A DNA stretch of 64,000 nt from JAVVHH01 sp965199665 (GTDB taxonomy: Bacteria > Pseudomonadota > Alphaproteobacteria > Acetobacterales > Acetobacteraceae). Position 1 is the first letter of the stretch, and the number at the start of each line of letters is the position of its first letter. The stretch spans positions 3,720,001-3,784,000 of the forward strand of contig OZ241208.1 of assembly GCA_965199665.1 (NCBI GenBank). Reading direction: 5' to 3'. The position numbers and the translations under genes were made by a program. The notes under the pieces are model-generated. The model made no database searches. It saw nothing but the letters and a program-made list of their open reading frames with translations, and was not told the origin of the DNA. Of this stretch, positions 8,692-16,812 are shown in pieces.

Positions 8692-10164
8692 TTAAAGCCG
8701 CCGCAACGGCAGCGTCCAGGCGAGCAGGGCATTGGCCGCAGCGAAGGCGGCCACGGCGCCGAACGCGATGCTGAACGCTCCGTTGATCCGCGCCGACGCC
8801 GCCGCGCGCGCCGCGTCCGGCAGAGCAGCCAGCGCGGCCGGACCATGTCGGACCATGTCGGCGAACACCGCGCCGACCGCCGGGTCCCGCCCCAGCGTCG
8901 CGAACAGGGCGCCGATCACCGCCGTGACGCCCAGCGCGGAGCCGATCGAGCGCGAGAGCTGGATCGACGCCGCGGCGGCCCCCAGCATCGCCGGCGGCGC
9001 CAGCGACTGCGCCGTCACCTGCGCGATCGGCATCGCGGTCCCCTGTACGATCGCGACCGCGGCCAGCATCGCCGGCAGCCCCCACGGTCCCAGCGCCACC
9101 CCCGCCTGATGATGGAACGCCGCGACCAGCAGCAGGCCCAGCGCCGCCGCGGTCTGCCCCACCGACGGGAAGATCGCCAGCCGCCCGGTTCGCGTGACCA
9201 ACCACCCCGTCACCAGCGAGCCGATCCCGACCGTCGCCGTCAGCGGCAGCATCAGAAGCCCGATCCGCGCCGCCGACACGCCGTCAACCGCGCCCAGATG
9301 GATGGGCAGCAGCGTCGCCTCGCTGACCAGCAACGCGCCGGAGCAGGCGGCCATGGCATTGGCCCGCCACATGGCAGGATGCCGAAGCATCTTGAGCGGG
9401 AACAACGGGTGCGCCGCTCGCCGCTCCTGCCGCAGCAGCAGCACGAGGCAGAGCACCGAGACGCCGAGGCTGCAGGCCGCACCGACCAGCGACGCGGCGT
9501 CGAAGCGCTGCCCCTGCTCCAGCGCCAGGAGCAGGGGCACCACGAAGCCGGCGAACAGCAGCAGGCCCAGCCAGTCGAACCGGAAGCTCCCGCTCGCCGC
9601 CCCGCGCGCGGGCAGCCGTAAAGCCAGCAGCACCGCGAGACCTCCGAGCGGCACGTTGATCAGGAAGATGGACGGCCAGCCGAACAGCTGCGTCAGGACC
9701 CCGCCCGCCACCGGCCCGAATGTCGACGACACCACGATCACCGCCGCCAGCACGCCTTGCGCCCGGCCGAGTTGCCGCCGCTCCACGTTCTCGCCCAGCA
9801 GCGCCTGCGACAGCACCATCAGCCCGCCGCCGCCGATTCCCTGCAGCACCCGCGCCGCCGTCAGCGTCAGGATGCCGCTGGCCAGGGCGCACAGGGCGGA
9901 TGCCGCCACGAACAGCGTCAACGCAGCCAGCAGCAGCCGTCGCCGGCCCCACGCATCGCCGAGCCGCCCGTAGACCGGGGCCGCCACCGTGCTGGCGACG
10001 AGGTAGGACGCGACCACCCACGATACGCGATCCACCTCGCCGAACGCCCCGGCCATGGCCGGCAGCGCCGACGCGACGATCGTGCCGTCCACCACGGCGA
10101 GGAAAATCGGCAACAGGATCGACGGGAAGACGCGCCACAGGGACGGGGCTGGCAGGCTGGACAT
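8692..10164 (-). CDS. MFS drug-efflux transporter, DHA2 (EmrB/QacA) family
   Basis: The 490-residue protein has about 14 hydrophobic helices. The first helix carries FLAVVDGTIVASALPAM, equivalent to the LDxTIVNVALP motif of DHA2 pumps, followed by WVVASYLVA and the loop motif YGRLGDAWGRRRLLL. Members export drugs, dyes or toxic organics by proton antiport in the inner membrane. I begin at ATG 10164; a longer frame reaches ATG 10278 but its first 38 residues look non-coding. No EmrA-type membrane-fusion partner is present. The start faces the six-gene carrier-protein cluster across a spacer of about 110 bp, so a role in exporting that cluster's product is conceivable but speculative. Confidence 0.85.
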   Translation of the reverse strand: MSSLPAPSLWRVFPSILLPIFLAVVDGTIVASALPAMAGAFGEVDRVSWVVASYLVASTVAAPVYGRLGDAWGRRRLLLAALTLFVAASALCALASGILTLTAARVLQGIGGGGLMVLSQALLGENVERRQLGRAQGVLAAVIVVSSTFGPVAGGVLTQLFGWPSIFLINVPLGGLAVLLALRLPARGAASGSFRFDWLGLLLFAGFVVPLLLALEQGQRFDAASLVGAACSLGVSVLCLVLLLRQERRAAHPLFPLKMLRHPAMWRANAMAACSGALLVSEATLLPIHLGAVDGVSAARIGLLMLPLTATVGIGSLVTGWLVTRTGRLAIFPSVGQTAAALGLLLVAAFHHQAGVALGPWGLPAMLAAVAIVQGTAMPIAQVTAQSLAPPAMLGAAAASIQLSRSIGSALGVTAVIGALFATLGRDPAVGAVFADMVRHGPAALAALPDAARAAASARINGAFSIAFGAVAAFAAANALLAWTLPLRRL

Positions 10165-10276
10165 GGCTGGCAAGGTGAGCCGTGGCGGCGGCTCTGGCCA
10201 GCCGGTCCCGCCGCGAACTCGCCGGAAATGTAACGTTCGTGCCGGCCGGTTAAGCCTTCCGTAACCACTGACGATC

Positions 10277-12700
10277 ATGATGGCCGGGTGGCTCGTGCCA
10301 CCGTGGGAAGGTAGTTTGGCCAGGTTCGTCGATCATGGAGAGCGGCTGTCGACCGGGTGGGTGCGTTGCACCCTCGCGCCGGCCGTGGCCGGGTCGCCCC
10401 CAACCGCGGCGGAAGCGGCGTGGCGCGCGGCTGTCGTGCCGGGCGTGGTGGACCCGGAGCCGGGGGTGGACGGGCATGCGCTCGACCATTGGTTTCGCCG
10501 GGACGCGTCGCTGCCAGGCGGGGCCGAGCTCGAATTGGACGGCCTCGCCACCCTGGCCGAGATCTGGCTGGATGGCACGCTGGTCGCCCACAGCCGCAAC
10601 ATGTTCCTGCCGCTCACCGTGCCGGTGCCGTCGGCAGGCGCCGAGCGGCTCGAGATCTGCTTTCGCGCGCTCCGGCCGAGCTTGCGGCAGCGCCACCCCG
10701 GCCCCCGGGCGCGCTGGAAGGGCCGACTGACGACGTCGGAAAGCCTGCGCGGCATACGGACGACGCTGCTGGGCCACATGCCGGGATGGTCTGGCGAGGC
10801 CGCCGTGATCGGACCGTACCGGCCGGTGATCCTGCATCGGCTCGCGTCCGACATGCCGCGGTTTCACCACCCCGATCTGCGCTCGCGGCTCGAGCCCGAT
10901 GGCACCGGGGTGGTCGAGCTTATGTTGACAAGCGACGGCCTGCTCGGCCGCACGGGAACGCTGCGGGTCGGGAACCACACCGCGTCGCTCGTCCCCATGC
11001 CGGGCGGGTTGCAGGCGGCGCTGCGCATCCCCGACCCACCCCGCTGGTGGCCTCACACCCATGGCGCGCCGGCCACCCTGCCCGTCACTGTCGAGATCGG
11101 TGGCCACCGGCTCGATCTCGGCGCCATCGGCTTCCGGACGGTCGAGCGGCGCGACCGGGCCGACGGCTTCGGCCTGATCGTGAACGGCATTCCGATTTTC
11201 TGCCGCGGCGCCATCTGGGCCGGGCTCGACCCGAGGGCCGGGCCCGACGACCCGGGCACCCTCCGGTCTACCCTCGAACTCGCCCGGGAGGCCGGGTTCA
11301 ACATGATCCGGGTGTCCGGCCTGACCACCTATGCGACGCCGGAGCTGCTCGCGCTCTGCGACGAGTTGGGTCTGCTCGTCTGGCACGACTTCATGTTCGC
11401 CCGCTTCGACTATCCGGAGGACGAAGCCTTCCTCGCCGACGCCGTGGCCGAGACGCGTGCCTTTCTCGTCCGGGCGCAGGCGCATCCGAGCGTGGCGGTG
11501 CTTTGCGGCGGCACCGAGAACGCCCAGGCGGCCGCGATGTCCGGCAGCCCGCAAGACACGTGGTGCATGCCGCTCTTCGACCAGGTCTTGGCGCGCGAAG
11601 CCGCTTCGCTTCGGCCAGATGTGCCCTACGTCCCGCAGGCGCCATTGGCGGCAGAAGGTGGCCTGCCCTTCGCCGCCGCGGCGGACATCGCGCACTACTT
11701 CGGCGTCGGCGCCTACCAACGGCCCTTGGACGATCTGGAAACCGCCGGCGTCCGCTTCGCCGCCGAGTGCCTCGCCTTCGCCAACATTCCGGAACCGGCG
11801 ACCTGCCGCGGCGACGCCGATCGGCGGGCTCCCGCCCCGCGCGACATCGGCGCGGACTGGGACTTCGGCGATGCCCGCGACCACTACGCGCGCGCGTTGC
11901 TCGACCCCTCAGCTGACGACCCGGCGGAAGCCGGTCGCGTCGCGGTGGCGATGGTAATGCAACACGCCCTATCGGTGTGGCGCAGCGACGGTCGCTGCGC
12001 CGGCGCCTTGGTGCTGATGCTGCGCGATATCGTGTCGGGCCCGGGTTGGGGCCTGATCGCTCACGACGGGCAGCCGAAATCGGCCTGGTATGCCCTCAAG
12101 AGCGCGTGCCAGCCGATCCAGCTCTTCTTGCGCGATCTCGGCCAGAACGGCGTGGTCGTCCACCTCGTCAACGAAACCGCCGACACGCGCCCGGTGCGCC
12201 TCCGCCTGCGCGGCCTGACGCCTGACGGCACGGCGGAAACGCTGGGCGAGACCACGCTAACGCTAAGCCCGCGCCGGCGGGTCACGGTTGCGGCAACCGA
12301 GCTGATGGGGCGCTGGAGGGATCTGGCGAATGCGTGGAGGTTCGGCCCGCCCGCCTTCGCTGCGCTCGGCGCGACGCTCGAGGAACTGGACGGCACGCGC
12401 CTGTCGGAGGGGACGCTCTTTCCCAGCGGGGCAGCATGGTCCCGTAACGAAATTCAGATGACTGTTCGGTTCGTTCACGATAAATTGAGACAGGACGTGG
12501 AAATTTGGACGCGCGGCTTTGCGCGGTTCGTGCAGATCGATGACGACAATTGTATTCCGGCCGACAACTACTTCCATCTTTGGCCAGGTGAGCGGCGGGT
12601 CGTCGCGCTCCGGCCACGGGCGGAGTCCGGCGGACGCGCCGGTGGCGTCGTGACGGCGCTGAACGCCACTCGCCCTGTCCACTACGGACTCGCGGCATGA
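10277..12700 (+). CDS. Glycoside hydrolase family 2-like (beta-mannosidase-like) protein
   Basis: The 807-residue protein has the GH2 order: an N-terminal jelly-roll sugar-binding domain (about 1-190, with FRRDASLP and GPYRPVIL), an Ig-like sandwich (about 195-290) and a TIM barrel (about 300-620) containing EAGFNMIRVSG and CDELGLLVWHDFMFA. The acid/base glutamate is likely Glu414 in CGGTEN, where beta-mannosidases usually read GNNE, and the nucleophile is likely Glu497 in FAAECLAF. No signal peptide is present, so it is cytosolic. It is the first gene of the carrier-protein cluster, overlapping the hydrolase gene by ATGA. Positions 12446-12560 are noticeably AT-richer than the rest. It could act on a glycosylated intermediate or be a non-hydrolytic relative. 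Confidence 0.75.
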   Translation: MMAGWLVPPWEGSLARFVDHGERLSTGWVRCTLAPAVAGSPPTAAEAAWRAAVVPGVVDPEPGVDGHALDHWFRRDASLPGGAELELDGLATLAEIWLDGTLVAHSRNMFLPLTVPVPSAGAERLEICFRALRPSLRQRHPGPRARWKGRLTTSESLRGIRTTLLGHMPGWSGEAAVIGPYRPVILHRLASDMPRFHHPDLRSRLEPDGTGVVELMLTSDGLLGRTGTLRVGNHTASLVPMPGGLQAALRIPDPPRWWPHTHGAPATLPVTVEIGGHRLDLGAIGFRTVERRDRADGFGLIVNGIPIFCRGAIWAGLDPRAGPDDPGTLRSTLELAREAGFNMIRVSGLTTYATPELLALCDELGLLVWHDFMFARFDYPEDEAFLADAVAETRAFLVRAQAHPSVAVLCGGTENAQAAAMSGSPQDTWCMPLFDQVLAREAASLRPDVPYVPQAPLAAEGGLPFAAAADIAHYFGVGAYQRPLDDLETAGVRFAAECLAFANIPEPATCRGDADRRAPAPRDIGADWDFGDARDHYARALLDPSADDPAEAGRVAVAMVMQHALSVWRSDGRCAGALVLMLRDIVSGPGWGLIAHDGQPKSAWYALKSACQPIQLFLRDLGQNGVVVHLVNETADTRPVRLRLRGLTPDGTAETLGETTLTLSPRRRVTVAATELMGRWRDLANAWRFGPPAFAALGATLEELDGTRLSEGTLFPSGAAWSRNEIQMTVRFVHDKLRQDVEIWTRGFARFVQIDDDNCIPADNYFHLWPGERRVVALRPRAESGGRAGGVVTALNATRPVHYGLAA

Positions 12701-14427
12701 TCCCGGTGATCATTCCTTCACCGGGCGGTGCTTGTTTCGCGGCGTACGAAGCCGCGAACGGTCCAGCCGTGCTGATCTGCCCTCCCTTCGGTGACGAGGC
12801 GCTGAAAACGGCCCGCGTTTGGCGCGACTTGTCCGTCCGTCTCGCGATGCACGACGTCGCGACTCTCCGGTTCGATCTCCCCGGCACCGGCAACTCGAGC
12901 GGCGCGCCCACCGATCCCGACCGGGTCGGTGCATGGCGCGGTGCCGTGCAGGCTTGCGCCGAATGGCTGGCTCGCCGTCATGGCGGCCGGGTGATCCTGT
13001 TCGGGCACCGCTTCGGCGCCCTGCTCGCGCTCGACGCGGTCGCATCCGGCGTCGACGCCGAGCAACTGATACTGCTCGATCCGCCAGCCTCGGGCGTGGC
13101 GCAGGCCCGCTATCTCCGCGCCCGCGCCCGCCTCGAGCGGGCCGGCCCGGCGCCGGAAGGGCCGGACTACATCCAGGTCGGCGGCGTGCCCCTTGCCGCG
13201 GCGACGCTCGACGCACTGGCATCTCTTCCCACTCCACCCAGTGGCGACGGATTTCCGCCGTCGATGCTGGTGCTGGACGAGCGATCCGCCGCTTCCAGCC
13301 CATGGCCGCAAACGCTGCGCGAGCATGGCAGCGCGGTCGAGATCCTGCCCTTTCACGGCCACGCCGAGTTCGTGCCGCACGACGTGTTCCGGGCGAGGCC
13401 ACCTACCGCCGTGCTGGATCATGTGGTCGACCGCATCGCGCGCACGGCTGGCGTCGCTCGACCCTCTCGCCTCCTTTACTGGCCGCAGCCCGCCGCGCTG
13501 CAACTCGATGGCATGACGGAGACACCGATCCAGTTCGGGGCGGATGGCGAGATGTTTGGCATCCTGTGCCGGCCGACCACGCCGGACGCGACCCGGCCGG
13601 CGCTCTTGCTGCCCACCACCGGCGCCGACCCGTGCGCCGGCATGGCCCGCATGTGGACCGACCTCGCGCGCCGAGTCGCACGGCTCGGTGTCACCTCGTT
13701 GCGCTTCGACATGCGCGGCGTCGGCGAGAGCGGCGGCGACCTCGGCACCGACCGGCTTTCGAGCATCTATCACCCCGATCGCGTCGACGATCTAAAGCGC
13801 GCTGTGGACGCGCTGGCCGAGCGTGGCTTCGACGACGTCACGGTCGTGGGCTACTGCGCCGGCGCCTATGCCGCCTGGCAGGCGGCGATCCCCGACCCGC
13901 GCATCGCCGCAGTGCTCGCCGGCAACCTGCTCTACCTCAACCAGCAGACGAGCCTGGCGCCGGAGGTATTGTCGGAACGACCGGGCGCCAGCCGCATCGG
14001 CGTAGCGGGCGGCGGCATGGGCCGCCTGGTCCCGCCCGGAAGCCTCGCGGCGCTCCGAAGGCTGGATAATGGCACCCGGCGGCTGGTGCCGCGGCGGCTC
14101 CGCATGATGCTGCGAAGCTGGGGCAACGATCCGCAGCAGACCCGGCGTCACGTCAAGGCGCTCGTGTCCCGCGGCTGCTCCGTCAGCCTCGTGATGGCAC
14201 GCGACGACCACGGCCACATCCGCCTGCGTCACGCTTTCGGCGAGGAGCCACGGCTCCCCAACGGCGTCGAGCTGACCGTCATTCCGGACGCCGACCACCA
14301 GTTCAGCGACCGGCGACACCGCGCCCGCTTTCTCGACCTCGCGGCCGAGTTCGCGGTCCGGCCTGCTCCCCGATTTCCCGCAACCGAGGTTTCCCCCATC
14401 GAGCCTCGACGTTTGGAGAGTGCCTGA
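12697..14427 (+). CDS. Tandem alpha/beta-hydrolase (degenerate first domain, Cys nucleophile in second)
   Basis: The 576-residue protein contains two alpha/beta-hydrolase domains in a row. In domain 1 (about 1-250) the strand/loop DLPGTGNS is followed by the nucleophile elbow GHRFG, with Arg105 where Ser is expected, so this half is probably inactive. In domain 2 (about 280-555) DMRGVGES is followed by GYCAG with Cys387 as the likely nucleophile, as in dienelactone hydrolases and some carrier-protein thioesterases; Asp503/504 and His534 complete a plausible triad. It overlaps both neighbours in the cluster and likely acts on a carrier-bound thioester or on the released product. Confidence 0.8.
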   Translation: MIPVIIPSPGGACFAAYEAANGPAVLICPPFGDEALKTARVWRDLSVRLAMHDVATLRFDLPGTGNSSGAPTDPDRVGAWRGAVQACAEWLARRHGGRVILFGHRFGALLALDAVASGVDAEQLILLDPPASGVAQARYLRARARLERAGPAPEGPDYIQVGGVPLAAATLDALASLPTPPSGDGFPPSMLVLDERSAASSPWPQTLREHGSAVEILPFHGHAEFVPHDVFRARPPTAVLDHVVDRIARTAGVARPSRLLYWPQPAALQLDGMTETPIQFGADGEMFGILCRPTTPDATRPALLLPTTGADPCAGMARMWTDLARRVARLGVTSLRFDMRGVGESGGDLGTDRLSSIYHPDRVDDLKRAVDALAERGFDDVTVVGYCAGAYAAWQAAIPDPRIAAVLAGNLLYLNQQTSLAPEVLSERPGASRIGVAGGGMGRLVPPGSLAALRRLDNGTRRLVPRRLRMMLRSWGNDPQQTRRHVKALVSRGCSVSLVMARDDHGHIRLRHAFGEEPRLPNGVELTVIPDADHQFSDRRHRARFLDLAAEFAVRPAPRFPATEVSPIEPRRLESA

Positions 14428-14699
14428 TGACCGAGTTGATGAGCGCGTCTTCCGTCGAGGAGGACATCCGTCAGGTGCTGGGAGAGGTGGCCCGGCTGCG
14501 GGTCCCGGCGGAATCACTGACGGCGCAGGATGACCTCTACGCCGCCGGGCTGTCGTCGCTGGCGACGGTCGACGTGATGCTGGCGATCGAGGACCGGTTC
14601 GAGATCGAGTTCACCAGCGAATGGCTGAACCGGCGCACCTTCGCCTCCATCAGCGCGCTCGGTGCGGCGGTGGCCGCCTTGCGGGAGGACGCGCCATAG
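14427..14699 (+). CDS. Acyl/aminoacyl carrier protein
   Basis: This is a 90-residue single carrier domain, acidic, with four predicted helices. The phosphopantetheine site is Ser44 in GLSSL, at the start of helix 2, where Ser replaces the Asp of the common DSL motif; the helix continues ATVDVMLAIEDRF. Carrier proteins paired with amino acid:[carrier protein] ligases are stand-alone domains like this. The gene starts on the last base of the hydrolase stop (TGATG). A phosphopantetheinyl transferase must act on it but none is encoded nearby. GGGAGG at 14683-14688, inside its 3' end, serves the next gene. Confidence 0.88.
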   Translation: MTELMSASSVEEDIRQVLGEVARLRVPAESLTAQDDLYAAGLSSLATVDVMLAIEDRFEIEFTSEWLNRRTFASISALGAAVAALREDAP

Positions 14700-15883
14700 C
14701 CCCGGACGGTATCGACTTCGCACCCGCGGAGCCGATCGGGGGCGCAGCGCGGCGGATCGCCCGCGACGTCGCCGCGTCCTGGGCCGACATCGTGGACCGC
14801 GAGTCGCGCTTCCCGGCCGAGGCGATAGACGCATTGCGCGGCGCCGGGCTGCTCGGCATGGCGGTCCCCGCCGCCCTGGGCGGCCAAGGGGCGCCGTTCC
14901 GCACGGTCGTGGCCGCTTGCTACGATCTGGGTCAAGCCTGCGCCAACACGGCCATGGTGTTCGCGATGCACCAGATTCAGGTCGCCTGCCTGCTCCGGCA
15001 CGCCAACACCTCGGCGTGGCACCGCACCTTTCTCGCCCGCGTCGCGCGCGAGCAACTCCTCCTCGCGTCTGCGACGACGGAGGCTGGCAGCGGCGGCGAC
15101 GTCAGGCGCAGCGAATGCGCCGTGCACGTCAAGGACGGGCGCGCCTCCGTCGAGAAAGCCGGTTGCGTGATCTCGTATGCCGCGCATGCCGACGCGATCT
15201 TGGCGACGGCGCGGCGCACGCCCGACAGCGCGCCGAGCGACCAGGTCGCGATCCTGGCGGAGCGGCACCAATGCCAGCTCCAGGCCGTCTCGCGGTGGGA
15301 TGCGCTCGGCATGCGGGGCACGTGCAGCCAAGGATACGACCTCCGCCTGGAGGTCGATGTGGCCCAGATCGTGCCGGCCGACTACGCCGAGATCGCGGCA
15401 CAGACCATGCTGCCAGTGTCGCATATCACCTGGGCGGCACTCTGGCTCGGGATCGGGACGGAGGCGTGCACCCGGGCGCGGGGGGCGATGCGGCGCCGCC
15501 TGAAACCCGGGGCGCCGCCGCCGGCGAGTGCGACGCGGTTGGTCAGCGCGCTGTCGCAGGTGCGCTCGCTACGCGCCCAAGTGGCCGAGGCGACACGGCG
15601 GTTCGAAGCCGCGGGCATCGATGGCGACCGGCTCGGCTCCATCCCGTTCGCGCTCGGCATCAACCAGCTCAAGGTCGCCGTGAGCACCGGGGTCATCCAG
15701 GTGGTCGGCGAAGCCATGCTGGCGGCAGGGCTCTCCGGATACCGCAACGATAGCCCGCACAGCCTCGGTCGGCACCTGCGGGATGCCCACTCAGCGCCGC
15801 TGATGATCGGCAACGACCGTATTCTTTCCAATTGCGCCACGATGCTGGGCGGCTATCGCGGCGACGAGGAGTTGTTCCCTTGA
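14696..15883 (+). CDS. Acyl-CoA dehydrogenase-like flavoprotein acting on a carrier-bound substrate
   Basis: The protein of about 395 residues follows the ACAD layout: an N-terminal helical domain (RFPAEAIDALRGAGLLGMAVPAALGG), a central beta-domain (ASATTEAGSGGD, then GMRGTCSQGYDL) and a C-terminal helical bundle ending in RDAHSAPLMIG. The start is uncertain. ATA 14696 overlaps the carrier stop (ATAG) with GGGAGG at 14683-14688 seven bases upstream; ATG 14621 would overlap the carrier gene by 79 bp; GTG 14792 would delete the first helix. By hand alignment the Glu of the canonical IYEGT site is Ile here, so catalysis may differ. It probably oxidises an aminoacyl-S-carrier, as prolyl-carrier dehydrogenases do. 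Confidence 0.82.
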   Translation: MAPDGIDFAPAEPIGGAARRIARDVAASWADIVDRESRFPAEAIDALRGAGLLGMAVPAALGGQGAPFRTVVAACYDLGQACANTAMVFAMHQIQVACLLRHANTSAWHRTFLARVAREQLLLASATTEAGSGGDVRRSECAVHVKDGRASVEKAGCVISYAAHADAILATARRTPDSAPSDQVAILAERHQCQLQAVSRWDALGMRGTCSQGYDLRLEVDVAQIVPADYAEIAAQTMLPVSHITWAALWLGIGTEACTRARGAMRRRLKPGAPPPASATRLVSALSQVRSLRAQVAEATRRFEAAGIDGDRLGSIPFALGINQLKVAVSTGVIQVVGEAMLAAGLSGYRNDSPHSLGRHLRDAHSAPLMIGNDRILSNCATMLGGYRGDEELFP

Positions 15884-16812
15884 ACCACATGCTGAAGCTC
15901 GAACCGTCTTTCGCGGAGAGCCTCCGCGCGGCCGGGCTGCTGATCCCGACGGGCGTGGCGGGGCTTTCGGCCCGCAGCGGCACGTTCGAATCCGTGATCG
16001 ACGGGCTCAACGGCTTGATCGACCGATTGGGCCGCGGGCTGGCGGCCGAGGTGGTGCGGTTTCCGCCCGCCATGGCGCGGACCGCGTTCGAGCGCACCGG
16101 ATACATGCGCGGCTTCCCGCAACTGGCCGGGTCGATCCATTGCTTCTGCGGCAACGAGCGCGAGCACCGGGCGCTGCTCGCCTGCATCGCCGAGGGCCGC
16201 GACTGGTCGGGCGGGCTCGAGCCCGCCGAAACGGTTTTGACGCCGGCCGCCTGTTACCCGCTCTACCCGCTATTGGCCGAGCGGGGGCGCCTGGCGCCGG
16301 AGGGGGCGACCGTCGACGTCGCTTCCTGGTGCTTCCGTCACGAGCCGTCGCCCGACCCGGCGCGCATGCAGATGTTCCGGATGCGAGAATACGTGCGGAT
16401 CGGCTCGCCGGCGCAGGTGCTCGCGTTCCGCGCCGCCTGGCTCGATCGCGTGCCGGCGATCGCGGCCGAGCTCGGTCTAGACGCGACGGTGGACCTGGCC
16501 AACGACCCGTTCTTCGGGCGGGCCGGGCAGCTCAAGGCCGACAGCCAGCGCGAACAGAACCTGAAATTCGAGATGCTGGCGCAGGCGGGCGACCAAGCGA
16601 AGCCCACTGCCTGCATGAGCTTCAACTACCATCAGGACCTGTTCGGGACCATGTGCGGCATCGAACAAGCGGATGGCGCGGTGGCGCATACGGGCTGCGT
16701 CGGCTTCGGCATGGAGCGGCTCGCGCTGGCCTTGTTCCATCAGCACGGGCTTCAGCCGGCAACGTGGCCATCCTCCGTCCGCGCCGCGCTCGCCCTGCCA
16801 CCCACGCCGTGA
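15880..16812 (+). CDS. Amino acid:[carrier protein] ligase (class II aaRS homologue)
   Basis: The 310-residue protein is a bare class II synthetase catalytic core without a tRNA-binding domain, related to the atypical archaeal seryl-tRNA synthetases. Motif 2 is CFRHEP then FRMREYVRIG, and motif 3 is GFGMERLALALF (Arg280). Cys125, Glu170 and Cys273 fit the zinc ligands I recall for the Bradyrhizobium enzyme (Cys131, Glu176, Cys279), all shifted by six, which is strong support. Such enzymes adenylate a small amino acid and transfer it to the phosphopantetheine of a dedicated carrier, not to tRNA. TTG 15880 overlaps the preceding stop (TTGA) and has GAGGAG at 15866-15871; ATG 15889 is the alternative. 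Confidence 0.9.
   Translation: MNHMLKLEPSFAESLRAAGLLIPTGVAGLSARSGTFESVIDGLNGLIDRLGRGLAAEVVRFPPAMARTAFERTGYMRGFPQLAGSIHCFCGNEREHRALLACIAEGRDWSGGLEPAETVLTPAACYPLYPLLAERGRLAPEGATVDVASWCFRHEPSPDPARMQMFRMREYVRIGSPAQVLAFRAAWLDRVPAIAAELGLDATVDLANDPFFGRAGQLKADSQREQNLKFEMLAQAGDQAKPTACMSFNYHQDLFGTMCGIEQADGAVAHTGCVGFGMERLALALFHQHGLQPATWPSSVRAALALPPTP

Noticed and set aside
15880..16812. Considered as a true seryl-tRNA synthetase
   Set aside because: No tRNA-binding domain, only 310 residues, zinc ligands of the carrier-protein ligase type, and an adjacent carrier gene.
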